In this document: positions 10,121-19,797 of the stretch, piece by piece
Layout of the letters: each line of letters begins with the position of its first letter
Position numbering within the stretch: position 1 is the stretch's first letter
From: Vibrio rhodolitus
Lineage (GTDB): Bacteria > Pseudomonadota > Gammaproteobacteria > Enterobacterales > Vibrionaceae
Assembly (NCBI RefSeq): GCF_003350325.1
Contig: NZ_QLYZ01000008.1
Span: 62,001-126,000 of the forward strand
DNA length: 64,000 nt
Reading direction: 5' to 3'
The notes under the pieces: model-generated
What the model was told of the DNA's origin: nothing
Seen by the model: the letters and a program-made list of their open reading frames with translations, nothing else
The model's database searches: none
Translations under genes and position numbers: made by a program

Positions 10121-11146
10121 ATGAAAATTTTAGTTATTGGACCATCTTGGGTTGGCGATATGGTCATGTCGCAGAGCCTATATATAACACTAAAAAAACA
10201 ACATCCTGAGGCTGAAATTGATGTTTTAGCGCCAGCATGGTGTAAACCCATTTTAGAAAGAATGCCTGAAGTATCCAATCCAATTGAGATGCCTATTGGA
10301 CACGGAGCATTAAACGTTCTAGGGCGAAGAGCAATCGGGAAAAAGCTCGCAAAAACAGATTATACTCATGCATTTGTACTGCCCAACTCGGCAAAGTCCG
10401 CTCTAATTCCTTGGTTTGCAGGTATTCCAAACCGTACAGGATGGAAAGGGGAATTTCGTTATGGTCTGCTAACGGATTTAAGAGCTGATAAAACTGTATT
10501 TCAATATATGGTAGAGCGCTATGTAGCTCTTGCTTTTTCACCTGCCGAAATGAGACAGAACGTTTCGTTAGCTCAGTGCCCTGTTCCTCAGCTAGAAGTC
10601 GACCATATTAAACTAAAGCTGGCAGCTGAGCGCTTGGGCTTGTCTTTGTCCAAACCTGTTGTGGGTCTTTGCCCCGGAGCAGAGTTTGGTCCTGCTAAAC
10701 GATGGCCAGATAGGCATTACTCAGAAGTAGCAAAGTATCTTATCGAGCAAGGCAATCATATATGGCTATTCGGTTCAAAAAAAGATCAGGAAGTTACCTC
10801 TAAAATTAAATCTGCACTATCACCAGAAAAGCAGCAATCATGCTTTGATTTAGCCGGACAGACATCTCTCATTGAGGCAGTAGATCTTTTAGCAGCTTGC
10901 CATACTGTCGTAAGCAATGATTCAGGTCTAATGCATGTTTCTGCTGCTGTTGGATGTAATATAGTCGCAATTTATGGCTCAAGCTCACCAAGGTATACGC
11001 CACCTCTGACGAAGTCTCTAGAAGTGGTTCACTCAGATATTGAATGTAGACCATGTTTTAAACGTGAATGCCCACTGGCACACTTAAAGTGCTTAAATGA
11101 GCTAGTTCCTAGTCATGTCATCAATGCGATCAAACGCTTTAATTAA
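10121..11146 (+). CDS. waaF: ADP-heptose:LPS heptosyltransferase II
   Basis: This GT9 enzyme of 341 residues adds the second L,D-heptose to the inner core. It has the N-terminus ILVIGPSWVGDMVMSQSLY, CPGAEFGPAKRWP near 182, LFGSKKD near 218, and VVSNDSGLMHVSAAVG near 262, ending with CRPCFKRECPL near 308. All are characteristic of WaaF rather than WaaC or WaaQ. It uses the product of hldD. Confidence 0.95.
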   Translation: MKILVIGPSWVGDMVMSQSLYITLKKQHPEAEIDVLAPAWCKPILERMPEVSNPIEMPIGHGALNVLGRRAIGKKLAKTDYTHAFVLPNSAKSALIPWFAGIPNRTGWKGEFRYGLLTDLRADKTVFQYMVERYVALAFSPAEMRQNVSLAQCPVPQLEVDHIKLKLAAERLGLSLSKPVVGLCPGAEFGPAKRWPDRHYSEVAKYLIEQGNHIWLFGSKKDQEVTSKIKSALSPEKQQSCFDLAGQTSLIEAVDLLAACHTVVSNDSGLMHVSAAVGCNIVAIYGSSSPRYTPPLTKSLEVVHSDIECRPCFKRECPLAHLKCLNELVPSHVINAIKRFN

Positions 11147-11173
11147 CTAATACAATTAAGAATAGATAGAACA

Positions 11174-11953
11174 ATGAATAATGTAGCCATCCTTATATCT
11201 AACAGAAGCATTAGGCTAGTTGGAAATATCTTCAAGCTTTTATCCTACCCATTCCATTTTATCTTCCCAAAGAAACGCTTTGAGATCCCAGCGTATTCAC
11301 CTGCTAGAGTAAAAATATCAAACCATCGAGATATTCCTAGAGTGATTTGGCAAACAAACTTTACTAATAAGTGCTCCTTGCCAATGTACCTAAACTATCT
11401 GTTCAATCGTCTTATGTCCTTGAACTGTGAGTATCGCTATGTAAGTACAGAAGCAAGAGGTGAATACCTAAAAGAACATGCACCTCAAGATGTCTTTGAA
11501 GCATATAACCGTTTAACAAATGGTGCAGCGCAAGCTGATCTTTGGCGACTATTTGTACTCTATCGTGAAGGCGGAGTTTACTTGGATATCGATGCGACTT
11601 TGGTGTGGTCATTAGACAAGCTTTTGTTAAATGAAGCTAATGCACTTTATATCAAGATAAAAAACAACAGTGAAATCACTAACTACTTTATAGCATCAAA
11701 GCCCAATAACCCTGAGCTAAAAGCGTGTTTGAACCGTGTAGTATATAATATCAATCATTATGACCCTGACAATGGTGTTTATAATACCACTGGACCTAAA
11801 GTACTTAACGACATCTTAGATCATGACATTATATCTACTAGAGATAGAAAATTTGTTTGCATTCAAGGCACATTTACTAATGAGTATTTTCAATATATAG
11901 ATAAACCTCGAGGAAAATGGATTCATATTGACAACAATACACTTGTTAAGTAA
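11174..11953 (+). CDS. GT32-like sugar transferase with DXD motif (OCH1/capsular type)
   Basis: The protein has 259 residues. After an N-terminal segment that is partly hydrophobic it shows IPRVIWQTNF near 54, then AAQADLWRLFVLYREGGVYLD near 117-137 with the DXD of the 'glycosyltransferase sugar-binding region containing DXD' family. Relatives include OCH1-like alpha-mannosyltransferases and bacterial capsule or LPS transferases. It lies between waaF and waaA, and its stop overlaps the waaA start (TAATG), so it belongs to the core operon. Donor and acceptor are unknown. Confidence 0.8.
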   Translation: MNNVAILISNRSIRLVGNIFKLLSYPFHFIFPKKRFEIPAYSPARVKISNHRDIPRVIWQTNFTNKCSLPMYLNYLFNRLMSLNCEYRYVSTEARGEYLKEHAPQDVFEAYNRLTNGAAQADLWRLFVLYREGGVYLDIDATLVWSLDKLLLNEANALYIKIKNNSEITNYFIASKPNNPELKACLNRVVYNINHYDPDNGVYNTTGPKVLNDILDHDIISTRDRKFVCIQGTFTNEYFQYIDKPRGKWIHIDNNTLVK

Positions 11954-13224
11954 TGAAAGTTTTAATTAGATTCTTATATACGGCTCTTTTAGTGCTCGTC
12001 GCACCTGCTCTTTTATATGGACTATTTCGGACAAGAACAGATAAACCTAGTGTAGGCAAACGCTGGAAAGAGCACTTTGGCTTTGCTTCAAAGCTCAAAA
12101 GTCATTCGCGCCCAGTATGGATTCATGCGGTATCAGTTGGTGAAACCATCGCGGCAACACCTTTTATTCGTCAACTCAAAAAGCGACATCCGGATCTAGA
12201 CATTCTCTTAACTACAACCACTCCTACTGGAGCCAAACAAGCAGAATCTTTAGGTGCTCTGGTTGAACATCGATACATGCCTATCGATTTTGGTTTTGCC
12301 ATAAAAAAGTTTATTGCTCAATTTAACCCTTCACAACTACTGATAATTGAAACTGAGCTGTGGCCAAATACTTTACATCATGTAAATGAAGCTGGAATTC
12401 CAATCACTCTTGTAAATGCTAGACTGTCAGAAAAATCATGCTTGGGATATCAAAAAATCCAACCTATTTTTAACATCATCAAACCCGCTTTAAGTATGAT
12501 TTTATGTCAATACAAAGAAGATGCACATAGGTTTGAAAAACTTGGTATTGCTAAAAGTAGACTACATGTTACTGGTTCAATTAAGTTTGATATTAATATC
12601 GATCCAACATTGCATCAAAAAGCCATCGAACTTAGGAACGATCTTGGAGGATCGCGTCCGATTTGGATAGCAGCGAGTACTCATCAAGGCGAAGATGAAA
12701 TTATACTTGCTGCTCATAAAAAACTTTTAGCAAAGTATTCAAACGCACTATTGATCATCGTGCCTCGCCACCCCGAGCGCTTTAACTCGGTCTTTGAGCT
12801 GTCGAAGTCCGCTGGACTAAATACCCATCGCCGAACTGAAGAACAAGATCACTTCAAATCTCAAGTCTACTTAGCTGATACCATGGGAGAAATGCTACTT
12901 TTAATGCAAGCCGCTGATGTATGTTTCATGGGAGGTAGTTTCCTCGGAGATAAGGTCGGTGGGCACAACATGCTTGAACCTGCAGCTTTGGGTAAGCCGA
13001 TAATCTCTGGTCCAAGCTACTTTAACTTTTCTGAAATCGTTCAATTGTTAAAAAATCAAAACGCAATTGAAATAGTCAACGATGCTGACTCTTTGTCGCT
13101 ATGGGTTGATAATCTATTTAATGACAAAAGCCTTTATGAAGTGATGGCAAATGGTGCTTATAAAACCATTTGCCTAAATAAAGGGGCAATTGAACGTACA
13201 ATTAACCTTGTATTCCCTCGGTAA
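11953..13224 (+). CDS. waaA: 3-deoxy-D-manno-octulosonic acid transferase (Kdo transferase)
   Basis: The 423-residue enzyme is a GT-B glycosyltransferase with an N-terminal membrane anchor (about residues 3-22) and the family motif WIHAVSVGETIAA near 56. ELWPN near 135 and GGSFLGDKVGGHNMLEPAALGKP near 326 (here reported in parts: GGSFLGDK, GGHNMLEPAA) are the Kdo transferase signature. It attaches Kdo to lipid IVA at the inner membrane. A kdkA gene lies close by, which in Haemophilus and Vibrio goes with addition of a single, phosphorylated Kdo. The 3' end overlaps the convergent GT9 gene by 23 bp. Confidence 0.96.
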   Translation: MKVLIRFLYTALLVLVAPALLYGLFRTRTDKPSVGKRWKEHFGFASKLKSHSRPVWIHAVSVGETIAATPFIRQLKKRHPDLDILLTTTTPTGAKQAESLGALVEHRYMPIDFGFAIKKFIAQFNPSQLLIIETELWPNTLHHVNEAGIPITLVNARLSEKSCLGYQKIQPIFNIIKPALSMILCQYKEDAHRFEKLGIAKSRLHVTGSIKFDINIDPTLHQKAIELRNDLGGSRPIWIAASTHQGEDEIILAAHKKLLAKYSNALLIIVPRHPERFNSVFELSKSAGLNTHRRTEEQDHFKSQVYLADTMGEMLLLMQAADVCFMGGSFLGDKVGGHNMLEPAALGKPIISGPSYFNFSEIVQLLKNQNAIEIVNDADSLSLWVDNLFNDKSLYEVMANGAYKTICLNKGAIERTINLVFPR

Positions 13225-14281
13225 AATCAATCTCTAGATAATTAAGACAATCCAAAAATTTCTGAGAAGTGAAGTTATTTATTCCTTTCATGGTAAAAAG
13301 AATAGATGATAAGCCAGAGTTCGGATGCCAATTCTGATAGTTGATCTTATCGTCACTGTATATCGCAACCTGAGGTATCCCGAGACCTGTAGCGATATGT
13401 ACAATAGACGTATCTACAGTAACCACAAATTTCGCTTGATTGATAACCGCCATCGCATCGTAGATTGATGCACTTTTATCAAAGTGATAGACCTTATTGC
13501 TCGTCAGATTCATCTCCGTTAGTTGTTGTCGCGTGTCTGGGGATGACAATAAAACAACGTTCAAAGATGGATCATTCGCTTCTATGGTTTCAATGATTCG
13601 ACTGATTGAACTTTTGTTTAATTTTCTACTGTGCCCGCTACCAAAAGGATTCAACAACACATAGTCGTGGATTTGGTTTTGTTGAATAAAGTCGTTAACT
13701 TTTTCAATCGAGTTCTGAAGTAAAGGGACGATGTAATTTTCACTTGGTCCATTAACCCCAACTAGTGAAGCGACATAGTCAAACTTGTCTGCATAATGCT
13801 GGTTCTCAATATTCGCAGCAATATTCACGTTAACGAGTTTCACACCCTGATCAACGCCAACATTCACCATAGAATTAAGACAATTCAACAGGTAGATGTC
13901 CTTCATTTTCATATCTAGATTTAAAGATACGACCATGTCAACCTGCCCGACTTGTTCACTGACCTGACGAATTTCGCTATACGACGGTCGTTTACTGATG
14001 TGAATCACTTGGTCGACACCAAAGTGCTCTTTAAACAACGATTCCATCGCAGGTATGGTTAGAACTTTAATTGTAATATCAGGACGATGCTTGCGTAGTT
14101 TTCTGATTAAACCCGACGAAACAATTGCATCACCTAGCTTTGCATCATTACGAATGAAAAGAATGCTCGCAGTTTTGGTTAGATCAAACTGGGTAGTTTT
14201 ATCCTTATCAAATAACCATATACCTAGCGTTCGTCTCAATACATCTCGAAAACGCTGAAAACGACTAACGATAGCTTTCAT
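13202..14281 (-). CDS. Family 9 glycosyltransferase (heptosyltransferase-like)
   Basis: The protein has 359 residues and the GT9 fold pattern: ILFIRNDAKLGDAIVSSGLI near 40, LLNPFGSGHSRKLNK near 210, and FVVTVDTSIVHIATGLGIP near 290 before a C-terminal helix. It is more diverged than WaaF and OpsX and may add an outer heptose, as WaaQ-like enzymes do. It starts in a TAATG overlap with the stop of kdkA, so kdkA and this gene form an operon. Its 3' end overlaps waaA by 23 bp tail-to-tail. Confidence 0.82.
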   Translation of the reverse strand: MKAIVSRFQRFRDVLRRTLGIWLFDKDKTTQFDLTKTASILFIRNDAKLGDAIVSSGLIRKLRKHRPDITIKVLTIPAMESLFKEHFGVDQVIHISKRPSYSEIRQVSEQVGQVDMVVSLNLDMKMKDIYLLNCLNSMVNVGVDQGVKLVNVNIAANIENQHYADKFDYVASLVGVNGPSENYIVPLLQNSIEKVNDFIQQNQIHDYVLLNPFGSGHSRKLNKSSISRIIETIEANDPSLNVVLLSSPDTRQQLTEMNLTSNKVYHFDKSASIYDAMAVINQAKFVVTVDTSIVHIATGLGIPQVAIYSDDKINYQNWHPNSGLSSILFTMKGINNFTSQKFLDCLNYLEIDFTEGIQG

Positions 14282-14985
14282 TATTTACCCTGATATCCAT
14301 TACACAGAAAATTAAATTTATCTTGGTTCCAAACGACTGCCCGCTTGCTTTCTTCTTTCTCAAACGAGCGCTTCAATCTATCTAAGTTACCTTGCTTCCA
14401 GTTATCGCCTGATTGTTGGAAGCACTTATCGAAATCAATAATCCAAACCTTGCCCTGATCATCAATGAGAATATTGTGGATGTTCAAGTCAGTATGATTG
14501 ACCTGCGCATCATGCATTTTCCTGATTTCTTGACCAATTTTTTTATACATTTTCGCCGGTAATGGTTTCTCAATCAAAATTGAAACCAAATCACGTGCAT
14601 TAGGGATTTTTTCACTCAATAAATCCGCTCGGTAACTAAACCAATTCTTTACCGCACGAGCTGCAATCGGTCGTGGTACATTCACGCCCGCTTCAATAAG
14701 CAAATTCAATAGCTGAAATTCTTGATAACTGCGCGTTTGCTGCCAGCCATTAAAACGGTAGCTGTCATTGACGAGCTTACCAAACAAGCCACCACGTCGA
14801 TAGTGACGCAGCGCCGCCGCAATCGTTGCGGTTTGTACAAACCAAGTGGTTCCACGCCCTTGGGCACTACCTATCACCTTACCGCTATTTTGCCAAAACT
14901 CAGGACAAAAGACCTGTTGTGGGTCTTCTTTTAGCAGGGTTTCGTCATACCAGATTGTTTGATTATCCAACTGCAAGGTTTTCAT
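14281..14985 (-). CDS. kdkA: 3-deoxy-D-manno-octulosonic acid kinase (KdkA)
   Basis: This LPS kinase of 234 residues has a protein-kinase-like fold and phosphorylates Kdo with ATP on the cytoplasmic side. The glycine-rich part is GSAQGRGTTWFV near 37, the catalytic loop HTDLNIHNILIDD near 166 carries the Asp and Asn, and WIIDFDKC near 184 is the DFD metal motif. The start at MKTLQLDN is chosen because the family begins there; 20 extra codons upstream look non-homologous. The enzyme matters because OpsX-type heptosyltransferases use phospho-Kdo as acceptor. Confidence 0.92.
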   Translation of the reverse strand: MKTLQLDNQTIWYDETLLKEDPQQVFCPEFWQNSGKVIGSAQGRGTTWFVQTATIAAALRHYRRGGLFGKLVNDSYRFNGWQQTRSYQEFQLLNLLIEAGVNVPRPIAARAVKNWFSYRADLLSEKIPNARDLVSILIEKPLPAKMYKKIGQEIRKMHDAQVNHTDLNIHNILIDDQGKVWIIDFDKCFQQSGDNWKQGNLDRLKRSFEKEESKRAVVWNQDKFNFLCNGYQGK

Positions 14986-15078
14986 ATCGAGCTTTCTTTG
15001 ATTCAATGCTGTTCGCCATTTTACATTTATTGAACCTCTCTGCATAATCTTCGCTATTGCTTGTTTGAAGAAAACACT

Positions 15079-16134
15079 ATGACACTATTTACTTCCCCAC
15101 CAAAATCTCTCTGTATTCTACGTTTGTCCGCGATTGGTGACGTCTGCAACACCGTTGCTGCTATACAGGCAATCCAGCGTCAATGGCCATCAACTGAAAT
15201 TGTCTGGATCACGGGCAAGCTAGAAGCGCAGCTGATTAGCGATCTCAGCGGGGTGAAAGTCATCGTATTTGATAAAAAACTAGGCTGGGCAGGCTATAAG
15301 AAGCTGTGGGCAGAGCTAAAAGATTATAAGTTCGATGCGCTGCTACATATGCAGTACGCCTTTAGAGCTAGCATAGCGACGCTTGGGATCAAGGCAAAAT
15401 ACAAACTGGGCTTTGATAAACTGCGCAGCCAAGATTTCCAAACCCTGTTTACCAATGTGCAAGTACCATCGCCTAGCTCTATGCATGTATTAGATGGCTT
15501 ACTGGCATTCGGCTCCTATCTGGGCGTTAAGGATATGACCCCAGCATGGGACATCAATTATTCCTCAGCTGATGAAAAATGGGCTAATGCGCAACTTAGC
15601 AGTGATAAACCAAATCTGGTTATTGTACCGGCAGCAAGCAAAGCCTATAAAAATTGGACCGCGACTGGCTACGCCGAAGTCATTGAGCATGCTATGGCGT
15701 TAAACTGGAACGTACTATTAGCGGGCAGCCCAGCTCAAGTTGAGCTCGACTTAGCCCAAGAGGTGGAAAGCAATTTAACCGAGCCCGTCGATAACCTAGT
15801 AGGAAAAAGCTCGCTCAAAGAGATGCTTGCCTTAATTGATAAAGCTGACTTAGTTATCGCACCAGATACAGGACCAACCCACATGGCCAATGCGATGAAT
15901 ACGCCGGTCATAGGTTTATACGCTCATCATAACCCGCAAAGAACTGGCCCGTATCAATATCGTCACTATGTGGTTTCCGCTTACGAAGAGGCGATTTTAG
16001 CGGAAACGGGCAAGCCATCAAGTGAGCTAAACTGGCGAGCACGCGTCAAAGATAAAACGGCAATGCAGAGAATCAAAGCGCAGCAAGTTATTGCGATGTT
16101 TGATAAAGTAGTGGTTGATCAACACTTAAACTAA
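15079..16134 (+). CDS. opsX: Heptosyltransferase I of OpsX type (phospho-Kdo acceptor)
   Basis: The GT9 enzyme of 351 residues begins MTLFTSPPKSLCILRLSAIG, very like Haemophilus OpsX. HMQYAFRASIATLGIKAKYK near 91, VIAPDTGPTHMANAM near 259, IGLYAHHNPQRTGPY near 278 and GKPSSELNW near 313 continue the match. It adds the first heptose to phosphorylated Kdo. The ATG at 15079 is preferred to an upstream TTG. It is divergent from kdkA with only about 90 bp between the starts, so the kinase and the enzyme that uses its product probably share a control region. Confidence 0.88.
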   Translation: MTLFTSPPKSLCILRLSAIGDVCNTVAAIQAIQRQWPSTEIVWITGKLEAQLISDLSGVKVIVFDKKLGWAGYKKLWAELKDYKFDALLHMQYAFRASIATLGIKAKYKLGFDKLRSQDFQTLFTNVQVPSPSSMHVLDGLLAFGSYLGVKDMTPAWDINYSSADEKWANAQLSSDKPNLVIVPAASKAYKNWTATGYAEVIEHAMALNWNVLLAGSPAQVELDLAQEVESNLTEPVDNLVGKSSLKEMLALIDKADLVIAPDTGPTHMANAMNTPVIGLYAHHNPQRTGPYQYRHYVVSAYEEAILAETGKPSSELNWRARVKDKTAMQRIKAQQVIAMFDKVVVDQHLN

Positions 16135-16196
16135 ATTGTCTCAATTGAACCCGTTTGTTCTTTTTGGGCGTGTAACGAATATCCAGAGGTACCAGA

Positions 16197-16982
16197 GTGA
16201 GTAAACCGACTATTGCCGTTGCTCTTATTGTCAAAAATGAAGCGCAGCATTTGAATGCCTGCTTGGAAACGGTCCATGATTGGGTAGATGAAATTGTCGT
16301 TCTCGACTCTGGCAGCACGGATAATACTGAAGAAATTGCGCGCCGCTACACCGATAAGTTTTACGTAAATGCGCAATGGCCTGGCTTTGGACCACAACGT
16401 CAACTGGCACAGTCTTATGTCACGGCTGACTACGTATTGTGGTTAGACGCCGATGAACGCGTGACACCTGAATTGAAAGCCAGCATTCTGGATGCGGTCG
16501 AAAAAAATTCGGTCAATACGGTTTATCAAACTGCACGTCTTAGCTGGGTATTTGGTCGTTACATCAAGCATTGTGGCTGGTATCCAGATCGCGTGCTACG
16601 TTTGTATCCAACCAAACTGACGCAATACAATGACTCATTAGTACATGAAAAAGTGGAAGTAACAAAAGAGATGCAGGTTGCCAACCTTGACGGTGACCTT
16701 ATTCACTTTACTTACAATGACATGAACCATTATCTCGTCAAGTCAGCAGGTTACGCTAAAGCTTGGGCAGAACAACGAGAGAAAAAAGGCAAAAAGAGCA
16801 GCATCTCGCAAGGCATTCTGCATGCTTTAGGCTGCTTTATTAAGATGTATATCGTTAAAGCTGGTTTCTTAGATGGTAAACAAGGCTTGTTGCTATCGAT
16901 TCTTTCTGCTCACTCGACATTTGTGAAATATGCAGATTTGTGGATTCGTAGCGAAACCGACAAGATGCCAGACAAATTCTAG
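16197..16982 (+). CDS. LPS core family 2 glucosyltransferase, LgtF/WaaE type
   Basis: The protein has 261 residues and starts at GTG. It contains [17 protein letters not shown] near 8, [15 protein letters not shown] near 38, [13 protein letters not shown] near 81 with the DXD metal site, and a conserved [10 protein letters not shown] near 130. These are features of LgtF of Haemophilus and WaaE of Klebsiella or Serratia, which add beta-1,4-glucose to heptose I. Coupling with opsX and kdkA repeats the inner-core enzyme set known from Haemophilus. A good intrinsic terminator follows. Confidence 0.88.
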   Translation: MSKPTIAVALIVKNEAQHLNACLETVHDWVDEIVVLDSGSTDNTEEIARRYTDKFYVNAQWPGFGPQRQLAQSYVTADYVLWLDADERVTPELKASILDAVEKNSVNTVYQTARLSWVFGRYIKHCGWYPDRVLRLYPTKLTQYNDSLVHEKVEVTKEMQVANLDGDLIHFTYNDMNHYLVKSAGYAKAWAEQREKKGKKSSISQGILHALGCFIKMYIVKAGFLDGKQGLLLSILSAHSTFVKYADLWIRSETDKMPDKF

Positions 16983-16983
16983 T

Positions 16984-17012
16984 AAAAAGCAGCCCAAGTT
17001 GGCTGCTTTTTT
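16984..17012 (+). terminator. Intrinsic terminator after the LgtF-like gene
   Basis: The arms AAAAAGCAGCC and GGCTGCTTTTTT enclose the loop CAAGTT, with a T run on the plus strand. The A run at the left arm lets it work in the other direction as well, for the minus-strand GT9 gene starting at 18082. Confidence 0.9.
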
Positions 17013-17050
17013 CTTATCACGCTTTTCTTTCTACACCAATACGATCATTC

Positions 17051-18082
17051 TCAGAGATAAGAAGCTATCCAAGGCTGTAGCTGTTTAACCACCGTTGCAA
17101 TATCAATTCTCGCCATATCTTCTTGGCTGGCTTTGTCTTCAGCCTGAGGAGGGCAAAATGCAATATGCTTGCCTTCAGAATTAATTGGTCGCCAACGTAG
17201 CGGCGTTGCTGAGCGCTTACTTGGAAAGAAACCAACGGTTGGAACATCAAGGGTCGCAGCGATATGCAGCGGCCCAGTTGAACCCGCGATAAAACAGCTG
17301 GCACACGCAATCGAGCGAGAAAAATCCACCAGTCCATCATTTTTACTATACAGCGCAGCCTGAACACCTTCTGCTGCCAACAAAGCTTGCAGCTCGGCAG
17401 CTTTTTCTTCTTCACCCGGACCAGCAGTTAATACCACAATGTAATCACCTTCAATCGCGCTGACCAAATCAGTGTATTGCTGTAGCGATAAGTTATTCGC
17501 CGAACCACCACTACCGGCATGAACAAACAGCCACGCCTTGTCACTATCGATAGCAAGCTGCTTGCTCAGTTTTGTACGCTGCTGGGATAGCTCCTGCGCA
17601 TCAAAACTTAGGTATGGCGTTGTTGGCTCAACAATATCAATTTGCTGATCTGACAAAAATGCGCGAATAAGATCTAGATTGTATTGATACTCAGGCTTAG
17701 CCGACTGAGAACGCTTTTGTTTGATGCGCTTGTTATAGAAAATCTGCGCAAACTTAGTTGCGGGCGCCAAACGGTAAGGAATCTTTGCTTTCCATACCAA
17801 CTTGGCGTTGTAAGTGGTCGAGAACAGATTAATCGCTGCATCAAATTTTGCCGCTTTGAGGTTTTCGACCAACTGCTGCTTGGCGTACTTATCACCATCT
17901 TTGCTTGGGTCTAGCATCACCTCATCAATCCAAGGACAAAGCTCTGCAAGCGCGACAGTATAGTTAGGGACCAACGCAGTAATTCGGCAATCTGGTAGAG
18001 ATTGTTTTAACATCGCAAAGCTTGGCCAAGCCAGCATAAAGTCGCCAATTTTATCATTGCGAACTACCAGTATCTTTTTCAT
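17051..18082 (-). CDS. Family 9 glycosyltransferase (heptosyltransferase-like)
   Basis: The protein has 343 residues and the GT9 pattern: ILVVRNDKIGDFMLAWPSF near 4, WLFVHAGSGGSANNLSLQQY near 184, and CFIAGSTGPLHIAATLDVP near 262. It belongs to the heptosyltransferase superfamily but is not a clear WaaC or WaaF. It is transcribed away from coaD. It probably adds a core heptose or related sugar; the acceptor is not predictable. Confidence 0.83.
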   Translation of the reverse strand: MKKILVVRNDKIGDFMLAWPSFAMLKQSLPDCRITALVPNYTVALAELCPWIDEVMLDPSKDGDKYAKQQLVENLKAAKFDAAINLFSTTYNAKLVWKAKIPYRLAPATKFAQIFYNKRIKQKRSQSAKPEYQYNLDLIRAFLSDQQIDIVEPTTPYLSFDAQELSQQRTKLSKQLAIDSDKAWLFVHAGSGGSANNLSLQQYTDLVSAIEGDYIVVLTAGPGEEEKAAELQALLAAEGVQAALYSKNDGLVDFSRSIACASCFIAGSTGPLHIAATLDVPTVGFFPSKRSATPLRWRPINSEGKHIAFCPPQAEDKASQEDMARIDIATVVKQLQPWIASYL

Positions 18083-18169
18083 TGCCTTTTCCTACACAAA
18101 CTCAGTGCACTAATGATAACGGCTTAATTGGGTAAACGTCAGCCTTTTTGTTACTATAGAAGGAGTTAG

Positions 18170-18682
<513 letters not shown>

Positions 18683-18683
18683 G

Positions 18684-18702
18684 GGCGAGTCTCATACTCG
18701 CC
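18684..18702. terminator. Hairpin between convergent coaD and UDP-glucuronate epimerase
   Basis: The stem GGCGAGT/ACTCGCC with loop CTCAT lies between the stops of two convergent genes. A short, mixed T stretch (TTATATAATT) follows on the plus strand, so it is probably a bidirectional but modest terminator. Confidence 0.65.
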
Positions 18703-18710
18703 TTATATAA

Positions 18711-19715
18711 TTAAATGCCAAAGTATTCGCGATACCAGTCAACGAAAGCTTGTACCCCTTCTGCAACTTTTACCTGCGGCACATATCCCGTTGCTTTGAA
18801 TAAGTCTTCAGTATCAGCATAAGTCGCATATACGTCACCAGGTTGCATTGGCATAAAGTTTTTCTTCGCCTCAATTCCTAAGGATTTTTCCAGTGATTCA
18901 ATAAAGTTCATCAATTTAACTGGGCTACCGTGACCGATATTGTATACCTTATAAGGCGCAGAGCTAGTCGCAGGTGAGCCTTGCTCTACCGTCCAAGATG
19001 TATCTTTCCCTGGTATCACATCTTGAATACGAATAATTCCTTCAACGATATCATCGATATAGGTGAAATCACGCTGCATGTCGCCATTGTTATAAACATC
19101 GATCGTTTCGCCTTTAACTATCGCATTGGTAAACTTAAATAGCGCCATATCCGGACGTCCCCAAGGTCCATACACAGTAAAGAAGCGCAGACCAGTCGTT
19201 GGAATACCGTACAGGTGAGAGTATGTATGAGCCATCAGTTCATTTGACTTTTTGGTTGCTGCGTATAGAGAAATCGGATGGTCAACCGAATCCTTCGTGT
19301 CAAATGGCATTTTCTGATTTAAACCATATACAGAGCTTGATGAGGCATAGACTAGATGCTGGATCTTATGATTTCGACACCCTTCGAGAATCGTTAAATG
19401 ACCAACTAAATTGCTATCTGCATAAGCCATTGGATTATCAATCGAATAGCGAACACCCGCTTGTGCGGCCAAGTGAATAACACGATCAAATTGCTGCTCG
19501 GCAAATAATTCTGCAATACCCTCACGATCAGCCAAGTCCAGCTCAACAAACGTGAAGTTTTCATGAGCGATACGAACCAATCGGTCATGTTTTAGTGATA
19601 CCGGATAATAATCATTGAGGTTATCAATACCGATAACTGTATGCCCTAAAGCACATAGACGTTCAGAAACAGCGGAACCGATAAAGCCTGCGACTCCAGT
19701 CACTAGATATTTCAT
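18711..19715 (-). CDS. UDP-glucuronate 4-epimerase
   Basis: The SDR enzyme of 334 residues interconverts UDP-glucuronate and UDP-galacturonate. The start at MKYLVTGVAGFIGS is chosen since the NAD motif is then at residue 7; 22 upstream codons look spurious. Seen are AAQAGVRYSIDNP near 82, the catalytic YAATKKSNELMAHTYSHLYG near 152, RFFTVYGPWGRPDMALFKF near 178, and QRDFTYIDDIVEGI near 218, which are the signature of uronate epimerases rather than GalE. Ugd (4507-5673) makes its substrate. It breaks the usual coaD-mutM adjacency and is therefore a lineage-specific insertion related to LPS. Confidence 0.9.
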   Translation of the reverse strand: MKYLVTGVAGFIGSAVSERLCALGHTVIGIDNLNDYYPVSLKHDRLVRIAHENFTFVELDLADREGIAELFAEQQFDRVIHLAAQAGVRYSIDNPMAYADSNLVGHLTILEGCRNHKIQHLVYASSSSVYGLNQKMPFDTKDSVDHPISLYAATKKSNELMAHTYSHLYGIPTTGLRFFTVYGPWGRPDMALFKFTNAIVKGETIDVYNNGDMQRDFTYIDDIVEGIIRIQDVIPGKDTSWTVEQGSPATSSAPYKVYNIGHGSPVKLMNFIESLEKSLGIEAKKNFMPMQPGDVYATYADTEDLFKATGYVPQVKVAEGVQAFVDWYREYFGI

Positions 19716-19797
19716 ACTAACACTCTCACAACTTCTTGAATGTTCAGATTGTACAACAACACATGAACTATTGCTCACCACCTTGAAACCAATTGCA

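Noticed and set aside
18711..19781. Upstream start for the uronate epimerase giving 22 more residues
   Set aside because: The extra residues do not resemble the family and would place the NAD-binding motif too far from the N-terminus. MKYLVTG is the usual beginning.
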